From: Cryptomeria japonica
Lineage: Eukaryota; Streptophyta; Pinopsida; Cupressales; Cupressaceae
Assembly: GCF_030272615.1 (NCBI RefSeq)
Contig: NC_081405.1
Span: 308,736,014 to 308,800,013, forward strand
Length of the DNA: 64,000 bases
Reading direction: 5' to 3'
Notes under the pieces: generated by a model
What the model was told of the DNA's origin: nothing
Database searches by the model: none
What the model saw: only the letters and a program-made list of their open reading frames with translations
Made by a program: the position numbers and the translations under genes
Shown: positions 47,677 to 60,048 of the stretch, one piece after another
Position numbering within the stretch: the first letter of the stretch is position 1
Layout: each line of letters opens with the position of its first letter

Positions 47677-50600
47677 CTAAAATAGATAAGAATAATGCTC
47701 TCTCATATTCATTGTATCCTCCCATTTAGTCGATGTCTCATCATTTGGGTCCCATAGGACCCTAACCTGGTTGATGGTACGACCCTTGAGGGTCAAACCC
47801 CAATGTTGTAGAATACGCACAGGCTCCATGGAAACCTGCACATCCTCGACCTGCAAAGCGTTCCAATCAAGAACATGGGTCACATTAGGATGATAAGGTC
47901 TAAGAACTGAAACATGAAAAACATTGTGGATGCAGGATAGGCTCGATGGCAAGGCAAGATGGTAGGCAACAACTCATATCCTCTCAAGGATCTCAAAAGG
48001 GCCAACAAAATGAGGCACCAACTTAGAACCCTTTCCATAACAGATTGGACTCTTCAGTGGATGCACTCTCAAGAACACACGGTCGCCAATAGAAAACTGA
48101 CGATCCACTCTATGAGCATCGACATACTTCTTCTACCTATCTTGAGCATCTACCAAATGCCCATGAATATGCTCAACCTACTACTCCATCTCTCAAAGCA
48201 TATCTGGTCCTATATGCACTCTGTCCTCTAACCGATCCCACCTCAAATGAGTATGGAAAGGACAACCATAGAATGTCTGGAAGGCAGACATACCTATGGA
48301 GCTGTGATATCCATTGTTATAATAAAAATCCACAAGGTATAGATATTCCTCCGAGTGTGACTGTTGGTCCACAACATACATGCGAAGCATGTCCTTGAAG
48401 ACCCGATTCACACGCTTGGTCTTACCATCGATCTTTGGGTGATAAGGTGAACTGAAGTTAAACTGGGTCCCCAAAGCATGCTAAAGTGAGGTCCACAATG
48501 TTGAAGTAAAGATAGGTTCTCTATCTAAAATCAGCCACCTAGGAATCCCATGCAACCTCATGACATCTTCCATGTAAACTCATGCCACTGCTACTGCTAT
48601 ATAGGAAGATTGAATAGGAACAAAATGAGAAAATTTGGTCAATCTATTAACAATGACCATGATGGCATCATGACGACATGAAGAAACAGGCAACCCCACT
48701 ATGAAATCCATGCAAATGATAGCCCATTTCTAATCTAGTACCAAATTAGGCTGTAAAAGCCCTGTAGGTTGTTGGTGCTCCACCTTTAGCTGCTGCCCTT
48801 CTAAACACTTTGACACAAAATTGGCAATGTCACATTTCATACAAGCCCAATGATATATCTTTCTAAGATCTGCATGCATCTTCTTAACACCAGGATGTGT
48901 CAAATAAGGTGCACGATGGGCCTAATTCATGATCAAAATATGAAGTCCATCTAAAGGAGGTACATAGATCCATCCAAGATGTCGAAGAAGACCATCTGCC
49001 TCAAGATTATATCTATAATATCTATCTCTAATGGCCTTCCAGTCTCAGTCATGACTCTAACATCCTGATACCAGGTGTCCTGAGGAAGAATCCCAAGAAT
49101 TCTCTCTCTCAAATCCACCCCAAGGAACAATGTTGCAACCTCATGTCACCTACAACTCAAAGCATCTTCCACTACATTCTCTTTTCCCTGTATATATCAA
49201 ACCTCAAAATCATACTCATAGAGGAATTCCAACTATCTTCATTGTCGAGCATTCATGTTTGGCTGAATGAAAAATGTACTGCAAACTACGGTGATCACTT
49301 TGTAGCTCAAACTGACCCCCCAATAGAAAATATTGCCATTTGACTAAAGCATGAACTACAAATTCCAACTCTAAGTCATGAACTGGATAGTTTAGGTTGT
49401 GGTTCTTGAGTTTGTGAGACTCATAGGCTACCACATGACCATCCTGCATAAGCACTACTCCTTTGCCAACATCGGAGCACTAATGAGGAGTTCCTTCAAG
49501 GTACGAAAAGATGTCTTGCATTATTTTGACCAAACAAACTTCTTCCCTTTCCTCTAAAGAGAAGTGATTGGGAGACCTATCTGAGAGAAAATCTTAACAA
49601 AGTGACAGTAATATCTGGCCAAACCCATAAACCTCTGAACCTTAGAAACATTGGTCAGCACTGGAAAATCTACAATAGCTTCAATCTTAGAAGGATCCAT
49701 AGATACACCTTCTCTTGAAATTACATGACCAAGATAGTTCACCTCAGATTGGAAGAAATCACACTTTGCCATTCTCCCTCAAGCACTGCAATACGTGTCG
49801 AAAGTGGCCCTCATGCTCTTCTATAGATTTATAATAAATCAAAATGTCATCCAAGAACACAAGGAAAAAATGATCAAGGTAGGTGCGGAAAACCCCATTC
49901 ATGAGACTCATGAAAACTGAAGGCGCATTCGTCAACCCAAATGGCACCATAGTAAACTCATAGTGACCATAACGGCCACATTCGAGGAAATGGATATCAA
50001 TTCCCGATGATTACCTTATTCAACTTTCGGTAATCAATGCATAACCAAAGAAAACCATCCTTCTTCTTCACAAAGATAACTAGTGCACCCCAAGGAGAAA
50101 CACTAGGACGAATGAACCCCTTGGCCATGAAGTCCTCCATATGTAGCTTCAACTCACTCAACTTTTGAGTAGTCATCCTATATGGTGCTCTCTAAATAGG
50201 TTCCGCACCACGAACCAAGTAAATACGAAAGTTGATGTCCCGCTCTGGAGGCATACGAAGAATATCAATAGGAAACACATCGGCATACTTTCGAAGAATA
50301 GGGTGACTATCGAGCGATTTCTTGACTCTCTTCCTCATCCACATCCTCAAGAGAAACTACAAAAATATATAACCCTTGATGCATGCATCACTTAAGTTGC
50401 ATAGTAGGAATCATACATAAGGATATCAATCTCTGAACCCCAATGATCCATACTTTCCTTCCATGATCATCTAATCATTCCACTGTCTTTTGACAAGAGT
50501 CTACATGAGCACTATGAGATGCTAACCAATCCATCCCCAACACAATTCCATAAGACCCCAAAGGAATGAATCTAAGGTCAACTATGGTAACAAAGGGTCC

Positions 50601-50894
50601 TAGGTCCAACTCAAAATTGGGAATGAAGGAATCTACGACCACATGCAAACCAGTAGCCAACTCTTTTAGCCACCTATCCACCTATCTAGTAGACACGAGC
50701 CCACACCACTCCACAATGGAGGAAGAAATGAAAGAATTAGAAGCACTAGAGTCAAACAATACAGAGATAGAAATACTACCCAACACACCTGAAGTCTCGA
50801 TCACTATACCTTGGTGCTCGGCTTGGTGGTCATCAACCACCATAAAAATTCTATGGGATCTACCTGCATCCCCCACTGTAGGCTCTAACACTAC
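47677..50894 (-). pseudogene. Chromodomain Gypsy pol: protease to chromodomain, broken
   Basis: Protease: GSISISVLFDSSASNSFISS (~50790); the catalytic triad normally DSG reads DSS. Next is LGSYGIVLGMDWLASHSAHV (~50545). Reverse transcriptase: [20 protein letters not shown] near 50160, [19 protein letters not shown] (~50060), [19 protein letters not shown] at 49944 and [11 protein letters not shown] (Asp pair at ~49851). LGHVISREGVSMDPSKIEAI and FMGLARYYCHFVK follow (49730-49600). RNase H: VAYESHKLKNHNLNYPVHDLE (49430). Integrase C-terminal half: SSPYHPKIDGKTKRVNRVF and YNNGYHSSIGMSAFQTFYG (48450-48260). Chromodomain-like end: EPVRILQHWGLTLKGRTINQ and KWEDTMNMREHYSYLF, stop at 47677. Many stops and shifts. 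Confidence 0.85.
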
Positions 50895-52180
50895 TCATCT
50901 CTGACTACCTATCTGATGAGAGAATTGTGGACACTGAGAAGCTATGTGGTCATACTGACCACTGGACAAACAAGCTCCCCTATTAGGTCCTCTACTTCCA
51001 AATGGCCCACTGGATTGTTGGAAACTTCCCCTACTAGGGGCCTGTGAAGCAACCTGAGAGGACTTTCTAGGGAAACTTTGTCTACTCCTCTGCACATTCC
51101 TATTCTTCCTAGGTTGAGAGTCACCACCTTGCTAGCCCTAAAACTACTTTGGCCTCAACTGAAAACTTTGTTGTTGTTGCTGCCCACCCCTAGTGGGTGC
51201 CTAAAAACTCCTAAAAGGTGTAACAGTTTGGGACTGATTTCCTCTAGCTTTGCAACCACTGTAAGGCACACTCCCAATCTGTAATCCAGAGTGACCACAG
51301 TGAGCACGGGCAAGATTCTGCTCTACTAGCCTAGCTTTCACCATGGCTAACTTTACTAATGCAGGCTCAAATACTCTCACACCTCCAATGATGCAGTCAT
51401 TCAAACCTCTCAAGAAGTGTTGGACCAAAATAGCCTTGTCATTCCTAATACTAGCATATTGTTTGACCTCATAAAACCTATGCTCATACTAATCCAAATT
51501 CATGTTGAACTGGCGTAATGCATGAAACTCATCTGCCCGACACTATCTCCACTGAGCTGAGAGAAAGCATGTCCTTAATCTCTCCTAGAAAATTTCCCAA
51601 GATATGGTGCTAATTTCTAAACTGATCCTCTCCTCCTCCAACCGCCACCAGATAGAAGCAAACTTCTGGAGATGCATGATGGTGCATCTTGCCTTGGTGT
51701 TGCTGCCATACAGATGCATGGCGAAACACCTATCTAGACCAATCAACCAAGTCTCTGCCTCAAGTTCGACACCTGATCTATCAAAGGAAGGAGGACAAGA
51801 TCTCATTAGATCTCTCATATGCCCCATAATAACTAAATCCTACTCCACTGGGACCTCTCTCCTCTTGGTAACCTCTCTTTCTCCCTGTCCTCAATATTCT
51901 ACTAGTAAGACTCTCCAATTTGAGCATGCTTAGGCTATCTGGCCTGAGGTGTAGGGCCAAGTCTTCCTAACAATTCCTAAAACATCTACCTCAGCTCCTC
52001 CCTTTTGGGAATCTGCTCTATAGTGTGCTACTCACTCTGTTGCACATAGTGAACCTGCTCTACACTCTCATGAGTAGGCTCTGGTGAAAGACTATGATGG
52101 CCTGAACTTCGACCATGTCCCCAACCTCTACCTCAATTGGGGCCACCTCCATGACCTCCACCTTTGGCTTTCCTATCCAT
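50895..52180 (-). pseudogene. Chromodomain Gypsy gag, broken
   Basis: Likely start ATG at 52180, MDRKAKGGGHGGGPN (then a stop), Gly/His-rich. The capsid core of the Retrotrans_gag type is at 51827-51585: ELEAETWLIGLDRCFAMHLY and ARCTIMHLQKFASIWW. It continues at 51428-51201 with MVQHFLRGLNDCI. A Ser/Gln/Arg-rich tail and one zinc knuckle (51095-50895) read CLSSGQYDHIASQC, so the second cysteine is lost. It lies about 140 bases after the primer site. Stops and frame changes are present throughout. Confidence 0.75.
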
Positions 52181-52317
52181 AATCCTAACACTTCACATGA
52201 GAAAATGTTTAGATCTACAACAGGGATATTGAAAAGGGAAATACAAATAGTAAGACCTAACAAAAGGTCAAGTTGAATGGGCTCAATTTAAAACCAGAGT
52301 ACCCAGTGTTGAAACAT

Positions 52318-52333
52318 GGGCTTTGATACCAAA
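52318..52333 (-). promoter_or_regulatory. Primer binding site of the chromodomain Gypsy
   Basis: Minus strand ...GGCATTACA|TT|TGGTATCAAAGCCC. TGGTATCAAAGC differs in one base from the initiator-methionine-tRNA site TGGTATCAGAGC. It fixes the LTR end at 52334. Confidence 0.7.
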
Positions 52334-53895
52334 TGTAATGCCTCGCCAAGAAACCCTAAATGATCACACTAGAACATAGGAATAAAAGCAGAAATACTTT
52401 TTTTTTAAACATAACATATAATCAAGGTGCATTAAGTTATAACATTGCACTAGTTAATTACACAAGTGGAAGACTTATCCATATTTCTAAAGGGTTTCCA
52501 ATGAAGATTACTTTAAGAAATTGAAAGCCTATGGTTCACTTAATCACTTATGATGCATGTTAACTATCACTAATACATTGCAATGATATTCATTTAAAGA
52601 AATAAATTAGACATGCTTAAATTTACATACTTGCATTTGATTTCATCGGATACTAATGATTAAGTACATCTAGTTTACTACAATAAATCATTCAATAACC
52701 TCATAGTTGTCATTATAAAATCCAACAACTTATAATATCTCACATACATTGCATTTAAATTATAGGATAACATATCAATTAAATAAAGATCATATAATGA
52801 ATTACAAAGTTTACAACATACCAATAAGGCATAATAGTACAAATGATACAACTAAACTCATAATGTTCAAATAGGTACAATAATGGATCCAAGGAGTACA
52901 AAGGAATTCAACTAGACCAAGAAGATGATCAAGACCAAAGATAAACTAGAGCATTTGCAAAGACAACCCTCACAAGAAGGAAGCAAACATGATACTGATG
53001 GAAAGTGGCACTACCACCCAACCACATGGCTCAAAAGAACCACCCCTCCATCCTAGGAGATAGTAGTGAGAACCACTAGAAAACAAAGAAAAGAATACAT
53101 GGTTTCACAAAACATCATATCAACTCATAGGCAGTAAACTTGCAGAACATGACTCCACATCAAAACAGCTTAAATGAACAAGACTAAATACTAGTGGCAC
53201 TAAGGGAAAAGTGTCATCACATAGCTTGGGATGGTTATCATCGTAGGCCTCCATAGGTCCTGCCCCCCAGCATGGGTTATCCTGGTAACCTCTCTTGAAC
53301 CCTCGACCCCATCCAAGTCTCATGTGGACCCAAACAATCCTTTCGTGAGGACAAGGTTGTTGGTTTGCCAGTCTAGGCCTTCTCTCTGCATCTTGAGTCT
53401 GTATTAGCACTCAACCATGAGCGAAGAATAATTCTCTTATATGGTATCTCATCTACCAAGCCCCCTAAATATTATTAAGTTATTACTTACTTAAGAAAAA
53501 ATTTTATTGGTTACCCTGCTAACCACTTTGGGTGCAACCTCCAATCGAAAGCCACTCTCACATATTATACTTAACAAAAAAAATAAAAACACAAACTCCC
53601 AAAACCAAGGTATAACATGAAATTGGACATGGAGTTCAAAATGACAGAAAACCACTTGCCCAAACAAGCCCTCACACTAGTTTAACTAACTGACAAATCC
53701 GTGACAAGAACAAAATGAACCATGAAGTCAACCATGTGACAAAAATCTTATACATTTGATAAGGGACTTGCAGTTTTGAAATAAAAGTGAATAAAGTAAA
53801 TAAACTTACATCTTCGCTAATCTAAATTGATAATATTTTTTCCATTTCGTTAAAGTTCCAGTTGACCGAGGTTTTCTAATTCCTCAATTTTTCAA
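52334..53895 (-). repeat. 5' LTR of the chromodomain Gypsy, truncated
   Basis: About 1.56 kb that matches 43912-45490 base for base with scattered changes, from TGTAATGCC through GTTGACCGAGG (about 53850). After TTTTTCAAAGGTACATAAAAAGG (about 53895) the match stops and a (ATGT)n microsatellite begins, so about 2.15 kb of the LTR start is missing. Confidence 0.85.
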
Positions 53896-54036
53896 AGGTA
53901 CATAAAAAGGAATGTATATATATGTATATGTATGTATATATATGTATATATATGTATGTATATATATGTATATATATGTATGTATATGTATGTATATAAA
54001 TATATATTTATATATATATATATATGTATGTATATG

Positions 54037-54105
<69 letters not shown>

Positions 54106-54122
54106 ATATATATATACATACA

Positions 54123-54153
<31 letters not shown>

Positions 54154-54260
54154 ATGTGTGTGTATGTATATGTATATTTATATATGTGTGCGTGTGTGTA
54201 TATATACATATATGTGTGTGTGTGTGTGTGTGTGTACATAGACACACATACACACGCATG
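53896..54260. repeat. (ATGT)n / (TG)n microsatellite at the LTR break
   Basis: About 340 bases of TATATG, TATG and TGTG units, ending in CACACATACACACGCATG. It sits exactly where the Gypsy LTR loses homology. Frames through it are artefacts. Confidence 0.9.
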
Positions 54261-55660
54261 TATTGATATTTTCTATGCAAAACATGCTCAACAACAAGAA
54301 AGTTCTGAAGCGGGAGTTGAGACTAAGGAGGCTGAAGAATACATAGATGAACATAGGGAGTAGGTCCAAGTTGAATTAATGGAGGCTGGAGAGGGGTCAA
54401 GCTCATTACCTTCTACTAGTATGGATGAGCATATTGTGAATTTAGCTATAAAGGAACGAAGAGAAATATTTCTTATAAAAATTCAGATCATTTACTTGAA
54501 ATGGATGTAGAAGAATTGAATCTTCTCAATGAACAACATAAACATACTAAAAGGAGGTCAATGAATAAATGTGCAAAGCCAATAATTTCTCATTTTGAAA
54601 ATTTTGATACACTAGAGAAAGTCCAATTGTTATCAATTATACTTATTCCTAATGAGTTAAAAGATGCATTAAAATTGTTGGGCATAAACACAATAAATAA
54701 AAAGAGGAAAAGTTCTCTACTACAAAACGCTATTGTTGAAAATGTTGAGAAAGGTTTGGGTTCTATTGGGAAAAATTCTTGATCAACAGATAAGATCGTG
54801 TCAAGAAGAGTGATGCTGACATGTATACTAAATGAAAATATGCCCCAAAAAAGACAAATCTCTTCACTCTCAACTGAGTTTGGTTTTAGCAGAAAAATAA
54901 TATCAAGATTTATGAAAAGAATAAATATTTTGGATGGTACTACCATGAAAGGGAATTGGGAAATTATTTGTAGAGCTCCCCATTCTGATAGGATTGAAGA
55001 TGTTGTTAGGAACTTGGTCTCATTTTTTTGGAATGATAATACTTGTCCTTCATCAATTAGTAGAGATGTTATCAAACACAAGATTGCGCTTGATCGATAT
55101 TATCTCCATGTAAAATATTGGTTAGACACAACAAAAGATGAATTGTATTAGTAGTTTTTTGCCAAGTGGAAAGCACAACAATTTTAGACATGAAGAGACA
55201 CTTTCCCACCTAGAACTATTTTATGAGTAGTTTACTTCGTAGAAAATTACTCTTTTGTACATCAAAAAGAGATTCAATCAGAGTATTACTTTTTCAAAGT
55301 AGATCACTATTATGGTGCATGTGTGTTATCGATATGAACAATTGGATTTGGCTGGTGTGGACTAGACATTTGAAGAATGAGTCATTAAGAAAGAATACCA
55401 CTTCTATATTAGTGATGATAAGGAGCATGACACAAATTTTGTAGAACATTAATTTAAGAAGCTATTTAAATAATTGGAAAATAGAGGCATAAAAATAGAT
55501 AAGCATTTTGTTTGTTCTAATAGATGTGCATCACAATTCAAATCATAAAGTTCATTTTATGCACTATATATATATATAATTGAAAGGAAAAAATACCACA
55601 TGTTTGGATTTTCTTTAAGAGTGGGCATGGAATAGGTGAACAAGGTTAAGAGCTAAGTCT
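54261..55660 (+). pseudogene. Decayed transposon-like gene (unnamed plant/animal repeat protein family)
   Basis: Protein-like sequence on the plus strand, dispersed over three frames: SEAGVETKEAEEYIDEHRE (54307), MDVEELNLLNEQHKHTKRRS (54501), FGFSRKIISRFMKRINILD and DVVRNLVSFFWNDNTCPSS (54880-55040), DVIKHKIALDRYYLHVKYWL (55064-55120). Then, after a shift, IKKEYHFYISDDKEHDTNFV (~55385-55445), KIDKHFVCSNRCASQFKS (~55495-55545) and WIFFKSGHGIGEQG (~55605-55647). From memory, the pattern ISDD-HD--FV ... SDGC--QFK ... F--GHGKG-HDG belongs to transposon-associated proteins with a DDE-like layout. This identification is not checked. Stops are numerous, and the start may be lost in the microsatellite. 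Confidence 0.45.
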
Positions 55661-55693
55661 TCTCCTAGAAATATGCACCACTGAAAATAACAT

Positions 55694-58600
55694 CTAGTTA
55701 GAAAAGGGAGGGGATATAACCCCTAACTTCTTCTCAAGATACTCAAAAGTATTATTCACCAAAGGCTTGGTAAAAATGTCCATTATCTGTTCTAATGTAG
55801 AAATGTACTCTAATCTGACTTCTTTCTCTACAAACTTCTCTATAAAGAAATGATAACATATTGAAATATGTTTAGTTATTGAATGCATAACTAGATTTTT
55901 TTAAAAAGTTATAGCGTTGGTATCATCACACATAATAGGAATATATTTATCATATAGTACTCTAATATCATTAAGAGTATACTTCATCAACGAAAATCGA
56001 GTATGACAAGATGTTGCGATAGTATATTCATCATCTACAGTGGATAATGCTACCGATTCTTATTTATTAATCATCCATAAATCCAATCTGTCTCCAAAAA
56101 ATAATGCACAATAACTAGCACTTTTCCTATCATCAACACTTTTGGGCCAATCAACATTTACATATGCCTTCGACATGAAATCTCCATCTTTCTTGTACCA
56201 TAAGCTAAAATCCCAAGTTCCTTTTTGAAATTCCTCTTCATTGCTTGATCACGAGTTTTATTTGGACTAGCTTGAAATATTACAACCAAATATACAACTT
56301 GCATAATATCTAGTCTAGAAGTGGTAAAATATAACAATCCTCTAATCATAGATCTATACTTTTTCTGATCAACATCCAAAGATATATCATCTTTTCCTAA
56401 TTTAAATCCAATAGCTAAAGGGTTATTAATTGGTTTAAAATTCTCCATATAAAACTTTAGTAACATATCATTAACATACTTAGCTTCATAAATATAGATT
56501 CCATTATTCAACTCAGTAACTTGAAGACCAAGAAAAAATGACATCTCTCAAAAAATAGACATCTCAAATTCTTTTTGCATCTCTTCTACAAATTCATTAC
56601 ACAAATCATCACTTCCTTGAAATATAATATCATCAACATAAACAACTATAATCAACAACTTATTACCTTCAACATTTAAATAAAGATTCTTGTCTGCAGT
56701 ACCTTTCGTGAAATTTTATTGTACAAAATATCTCTCTAGTCTACCATAGCACACTATATGTGCTTGTGAGTCCATATAATGCCTCTTTTAATCTGAAAAC
56801 CATCTCTAGATCATTTGATAGAAAATACAAGAAACATGCTAATAACTTCCATCCTAGCAAGTGGGGCAAAATTTTATTCAAAATAAGTACCTTCTACCTG
56901 AGAGTAGCCTTTACATACCATTCTTGCCTTGTTTCTTGTGACTTTTCCTTCTTGGTTCAATTTCTTTCAAAATTCCCACTTAATTCCTATCACATTTATA
57001 TTCACCAATCTAGGTACAATCTCGCAAGTTTTGATTCTTCTATATTTGGTTTATTTCTTCTTCCATTTCTTTAACCCAACTTTCTTCTTTGCTTGCTTCT
57101 TCATATTATATAGGTTCAATGTGTGAAATAAAACAACAATTATTTTACCCATTTACCTCTGTAACACTTTTTTTGTTTGAACTACTTTATTCTTGTCTCT
57201 AATTATATAAAGTTTTGAATGATTCTTCTACACATATTTTGGGGTTTTGATTGTTTACTCCTATTCTTCTTTATCTTCTTCTTCTGCTTCATTTGGTTTC
57301 TCTTCATTGCTTTCTTTTGGATTTGATTTTTCTTCTACAACAATAAGACTAATCTCAAATTCAATCTCTTGAATAGGTTTAGGGGCATTATAATCCCATA
57401 CTTGGCACACATTCAGATATGTACTCTTCACTATCTTGTTTGATCTTTTCTTGTAACACCAGTAAGCTTTATTAATCATAGCATATCCCAATAATATTTC
57501 TTCATCAACTCTAGTCTAAAATTTCTTAAGGTCATTCTCATCTCTTTTGATATAGTTCTTACTCCCAAAGATTCTAAAATATTTCACAATAGATTGTCTT
57601 CCATACCATAACTCATAAGGTGTCATTGTGTGAATTATTCTTATCCAAACCCTATTAAGAATGTAAATATCAATATCCAAAACTTCTTTCTAATACACAT
57701 TATCCAAGTTAGCATCTTTTATCATAGTTATAGCTAGCTCAATATCAATTCTATTCTTCCTTTTGACCAGAGTATTCTGTAGAGGAGTTCTTAGAGCAGA
57801 AAGATGTCTCCTATTACCATATTTCTCATAGAAATTGTCAAATTCATTTCAAGTAAATTATCCACTTCTATTAAATCTCAAATTCTTGATCACAACATCA
57901 ACTTTATTCTCTACCATTGACTTGAAAAATTTAAATCTTTGAAAAGCTTTAGATTTTTCTTTCAAGAATGTAATCCATGTCATTCTAGAATAATCATGAA
58001 TAAGTAAAATAAAATACCTTTCACCATTATTTTTTCTTATCCTTATAGGGCCACACCTATTACCATATTTTTGTAGAGGAGTTCTTAGAGCAGAAAGATG
58101 TCTCCTATTACCATATTTCTCATAGAAATTGTCAAATTCATTTCAAGTAAATTATCCACTTCTATTAAATCTCAAATTCTCGATCACAGCATCAACTTTA
58201 TTCTCTACCATTGACTTGAAAAATTTAAATCTTTGAAAAGCTTTAGATTTTTCTTTCAAGAATGTAATCCATGTCATTCTAGAATAATCATGAATAAGTA
58301 AAATAAAATACCTTTCACCATTATTTTTTCTTATCCTTATAGGGCCACACAAGTTTGTATGAACTATCTCCAATGGATATGACATAGAATACTCCTTGTT
58401 CTTAAAAAAATCTCCTTGTTTTCTTCCCTAACTAGCATTCCCTACACATAGTGTAAATAGGGTTGACAGTCTTTGGTAAATTTCGTATTGCCTTAAAGTT
58501 ACTAATTTGTATCATTTTATCAAAGTTAACATGTCCCATCCTCTTATGCCATAATCAACATTCATTAATCTGACTCAAATAACATATGTTTCCATTTTTG

Positions 58601-59989
58601 TCCTTTATATAATAAACATTTCTACTTAAATTGATTCCTTCTGCTACCAACTTCTTGGTTGTACCTTTTCTGGTCATACATAAAAAAAATTATGAACACA
58701 ACTTCATAAACTTTATTGCACATCTAATAAGCACTCAATAAACTATGTTTTGATTTTTTTATGTAATAAACATCATCAATTTAATGCTTACCATTAGTCA
58801 AGATACTTCCTATTCCACAAATTGGTGCAACTTCCTCTATTGCAAATTTCATTGATCCACAATCGTACTTCTTTAGACTGATAAATTTCTCTTTGTCCCT
58901 GGTCATGTGATTTGAGCATCTAGAATCAATAATCCATGATCTTAGTTCAACTTTAGTGAGAAGTGAAGTCTTTTCTTCTAATCATCCGGATATTTCCTAA
59001 TACTTCTCCCCTATAGCCAGAAATAAAGATTATTTATTTGAGTCTTTAGCATTTTCTTCTTCGAATGAATTTTCCTTCGTAGAAAAAAAAACTCTTTTTC
59101 CCTTTATCTCTATTGTATGTTATTTTCTTACAATCATTTCTTCTTTATCTACTTTCTTTTCATTGTTATTATATTTTCTATAATCTTCTTTCTATATACA
59201 TTTAGAAGCATAATGACCAATTCTTCCACAATTAAAGCATTTCAAGGGAAACTTAACTTTGTACTTTCCAGTTCCTCTCTTTAGTCTTCTTACAAAGTTT
59301 TCTTCTATCTCATCCAAGTTATCACTTTTTTTTGGTTTATCTCCTATTATCCTTGACACATTGAATGCAAATTCTCTTCGATAATATTTTATATCTTCTA
59401 TCTCTCTAATTTTATAGGCAAATAATGTACCAGTAAGTTGATCAATTCGGTAGTTGTTCAGATCATGACATTCTTCAATAGAAAACTTCTTTTGTTGGTA
59501 GGGTTTTGTCAATATAAATAAGATCATTTTGATGACATCACTTTCTTCTAGCACTCCACCAACAACTCAAATAGCTTATAATGTATCATTCACTCTATGT
59601 ATGTAACTCTCAACAATTTCATCATCATCCATTCTAAAAGCTTCAAAATTTTTCTTTAGGTTTAAAAGTCTTGCTTGTTGAGTCTTTTGATCATCTTCAT
59701 ATCCATAACACAACTTATTATATATTCCCTTAGCTTCTTTCATTCCTTTAACCTTGCCAAATACTTCATCAGTAAGACAACTGATAAGAACTGTCCTAAA
59801 ATTTGCATTTGTCTCTAAATCCTTACTTTCATCTAGAGTTGATGGTCCATTCAAAGGGTATTTATAACCTATCTGAATAATCTCTTAGATTTTATTTTGC
59901 AATACTAAGTAAGGCTCCATTCTTTACTTCCAATAATTAAATTTTGTTCCATCAAGCATTGAAGCTTTCACATGAAGGTCATGTGCCAT
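55694..59989 (-). pseudogene. Copia C gag-pol, broken, with internal duplication
   Basis: ATG at 59989 (MAHDLHVKASMLDGTKFNYW). Capsid-type Gag: SCLTDEVFGKVKGMKEAKGI, TQQARLLNLKKNFEAFRMDD (59780-59640). An intact zinc knuckle CFNCGRIGHYASKC lies at ~59240. Protease IIDSRCSNHMTRD (~58935) has Gly replaced by Arg. Integrase: LEIVHTNLCGPIRIRKNNGE and LIHDYSRMTWITFL (58370-58260), partly repeated by the duplication at 57778-58350. Then GYAMINKAYWCYKKRSNKIV (57489). Reverse transcriptase: YVDDIIF at 56640-56620 and MSFFLGLQVTELNNGIYIYE (56544). The RNase H end TKHISICYHFFIEKFVEKEV ... IFTKPL ... SPPFSN stops at 55694. Many stops. Integrase before reverse transcriptase assigns it to copia. Confidence 0.8.
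57778..58350 (-). repeat. 279-base tandem duplication with 15-base filler in Copia C pol
   Basis: 57778-58056 and 58072-58350 are the same 279 bases with two differences seen by eye (both transitions). The 15 bases between (58057-58071, CTATTACCATATTTT) match, over 14 bases, a segment inside the repeated unit. The period is 294, a multiple of three. It repeats the integrase segment around the first catalytic Asp. Confidence 0.9.
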
Positions 59990-60048
59990 CTCTAGATTTT
60001 CCTCAAGCAGTTAAACTTTTGAAAGAGGAACCTTGTTCCAATACTAAT

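Noticed and set aside
53884-54363. Cys/Val/Tyr-rich frames across a TG/TATG array
   Set aside because: Repeat artefact. Only the part after about 54261 has non-repetitive protein-like sequence.
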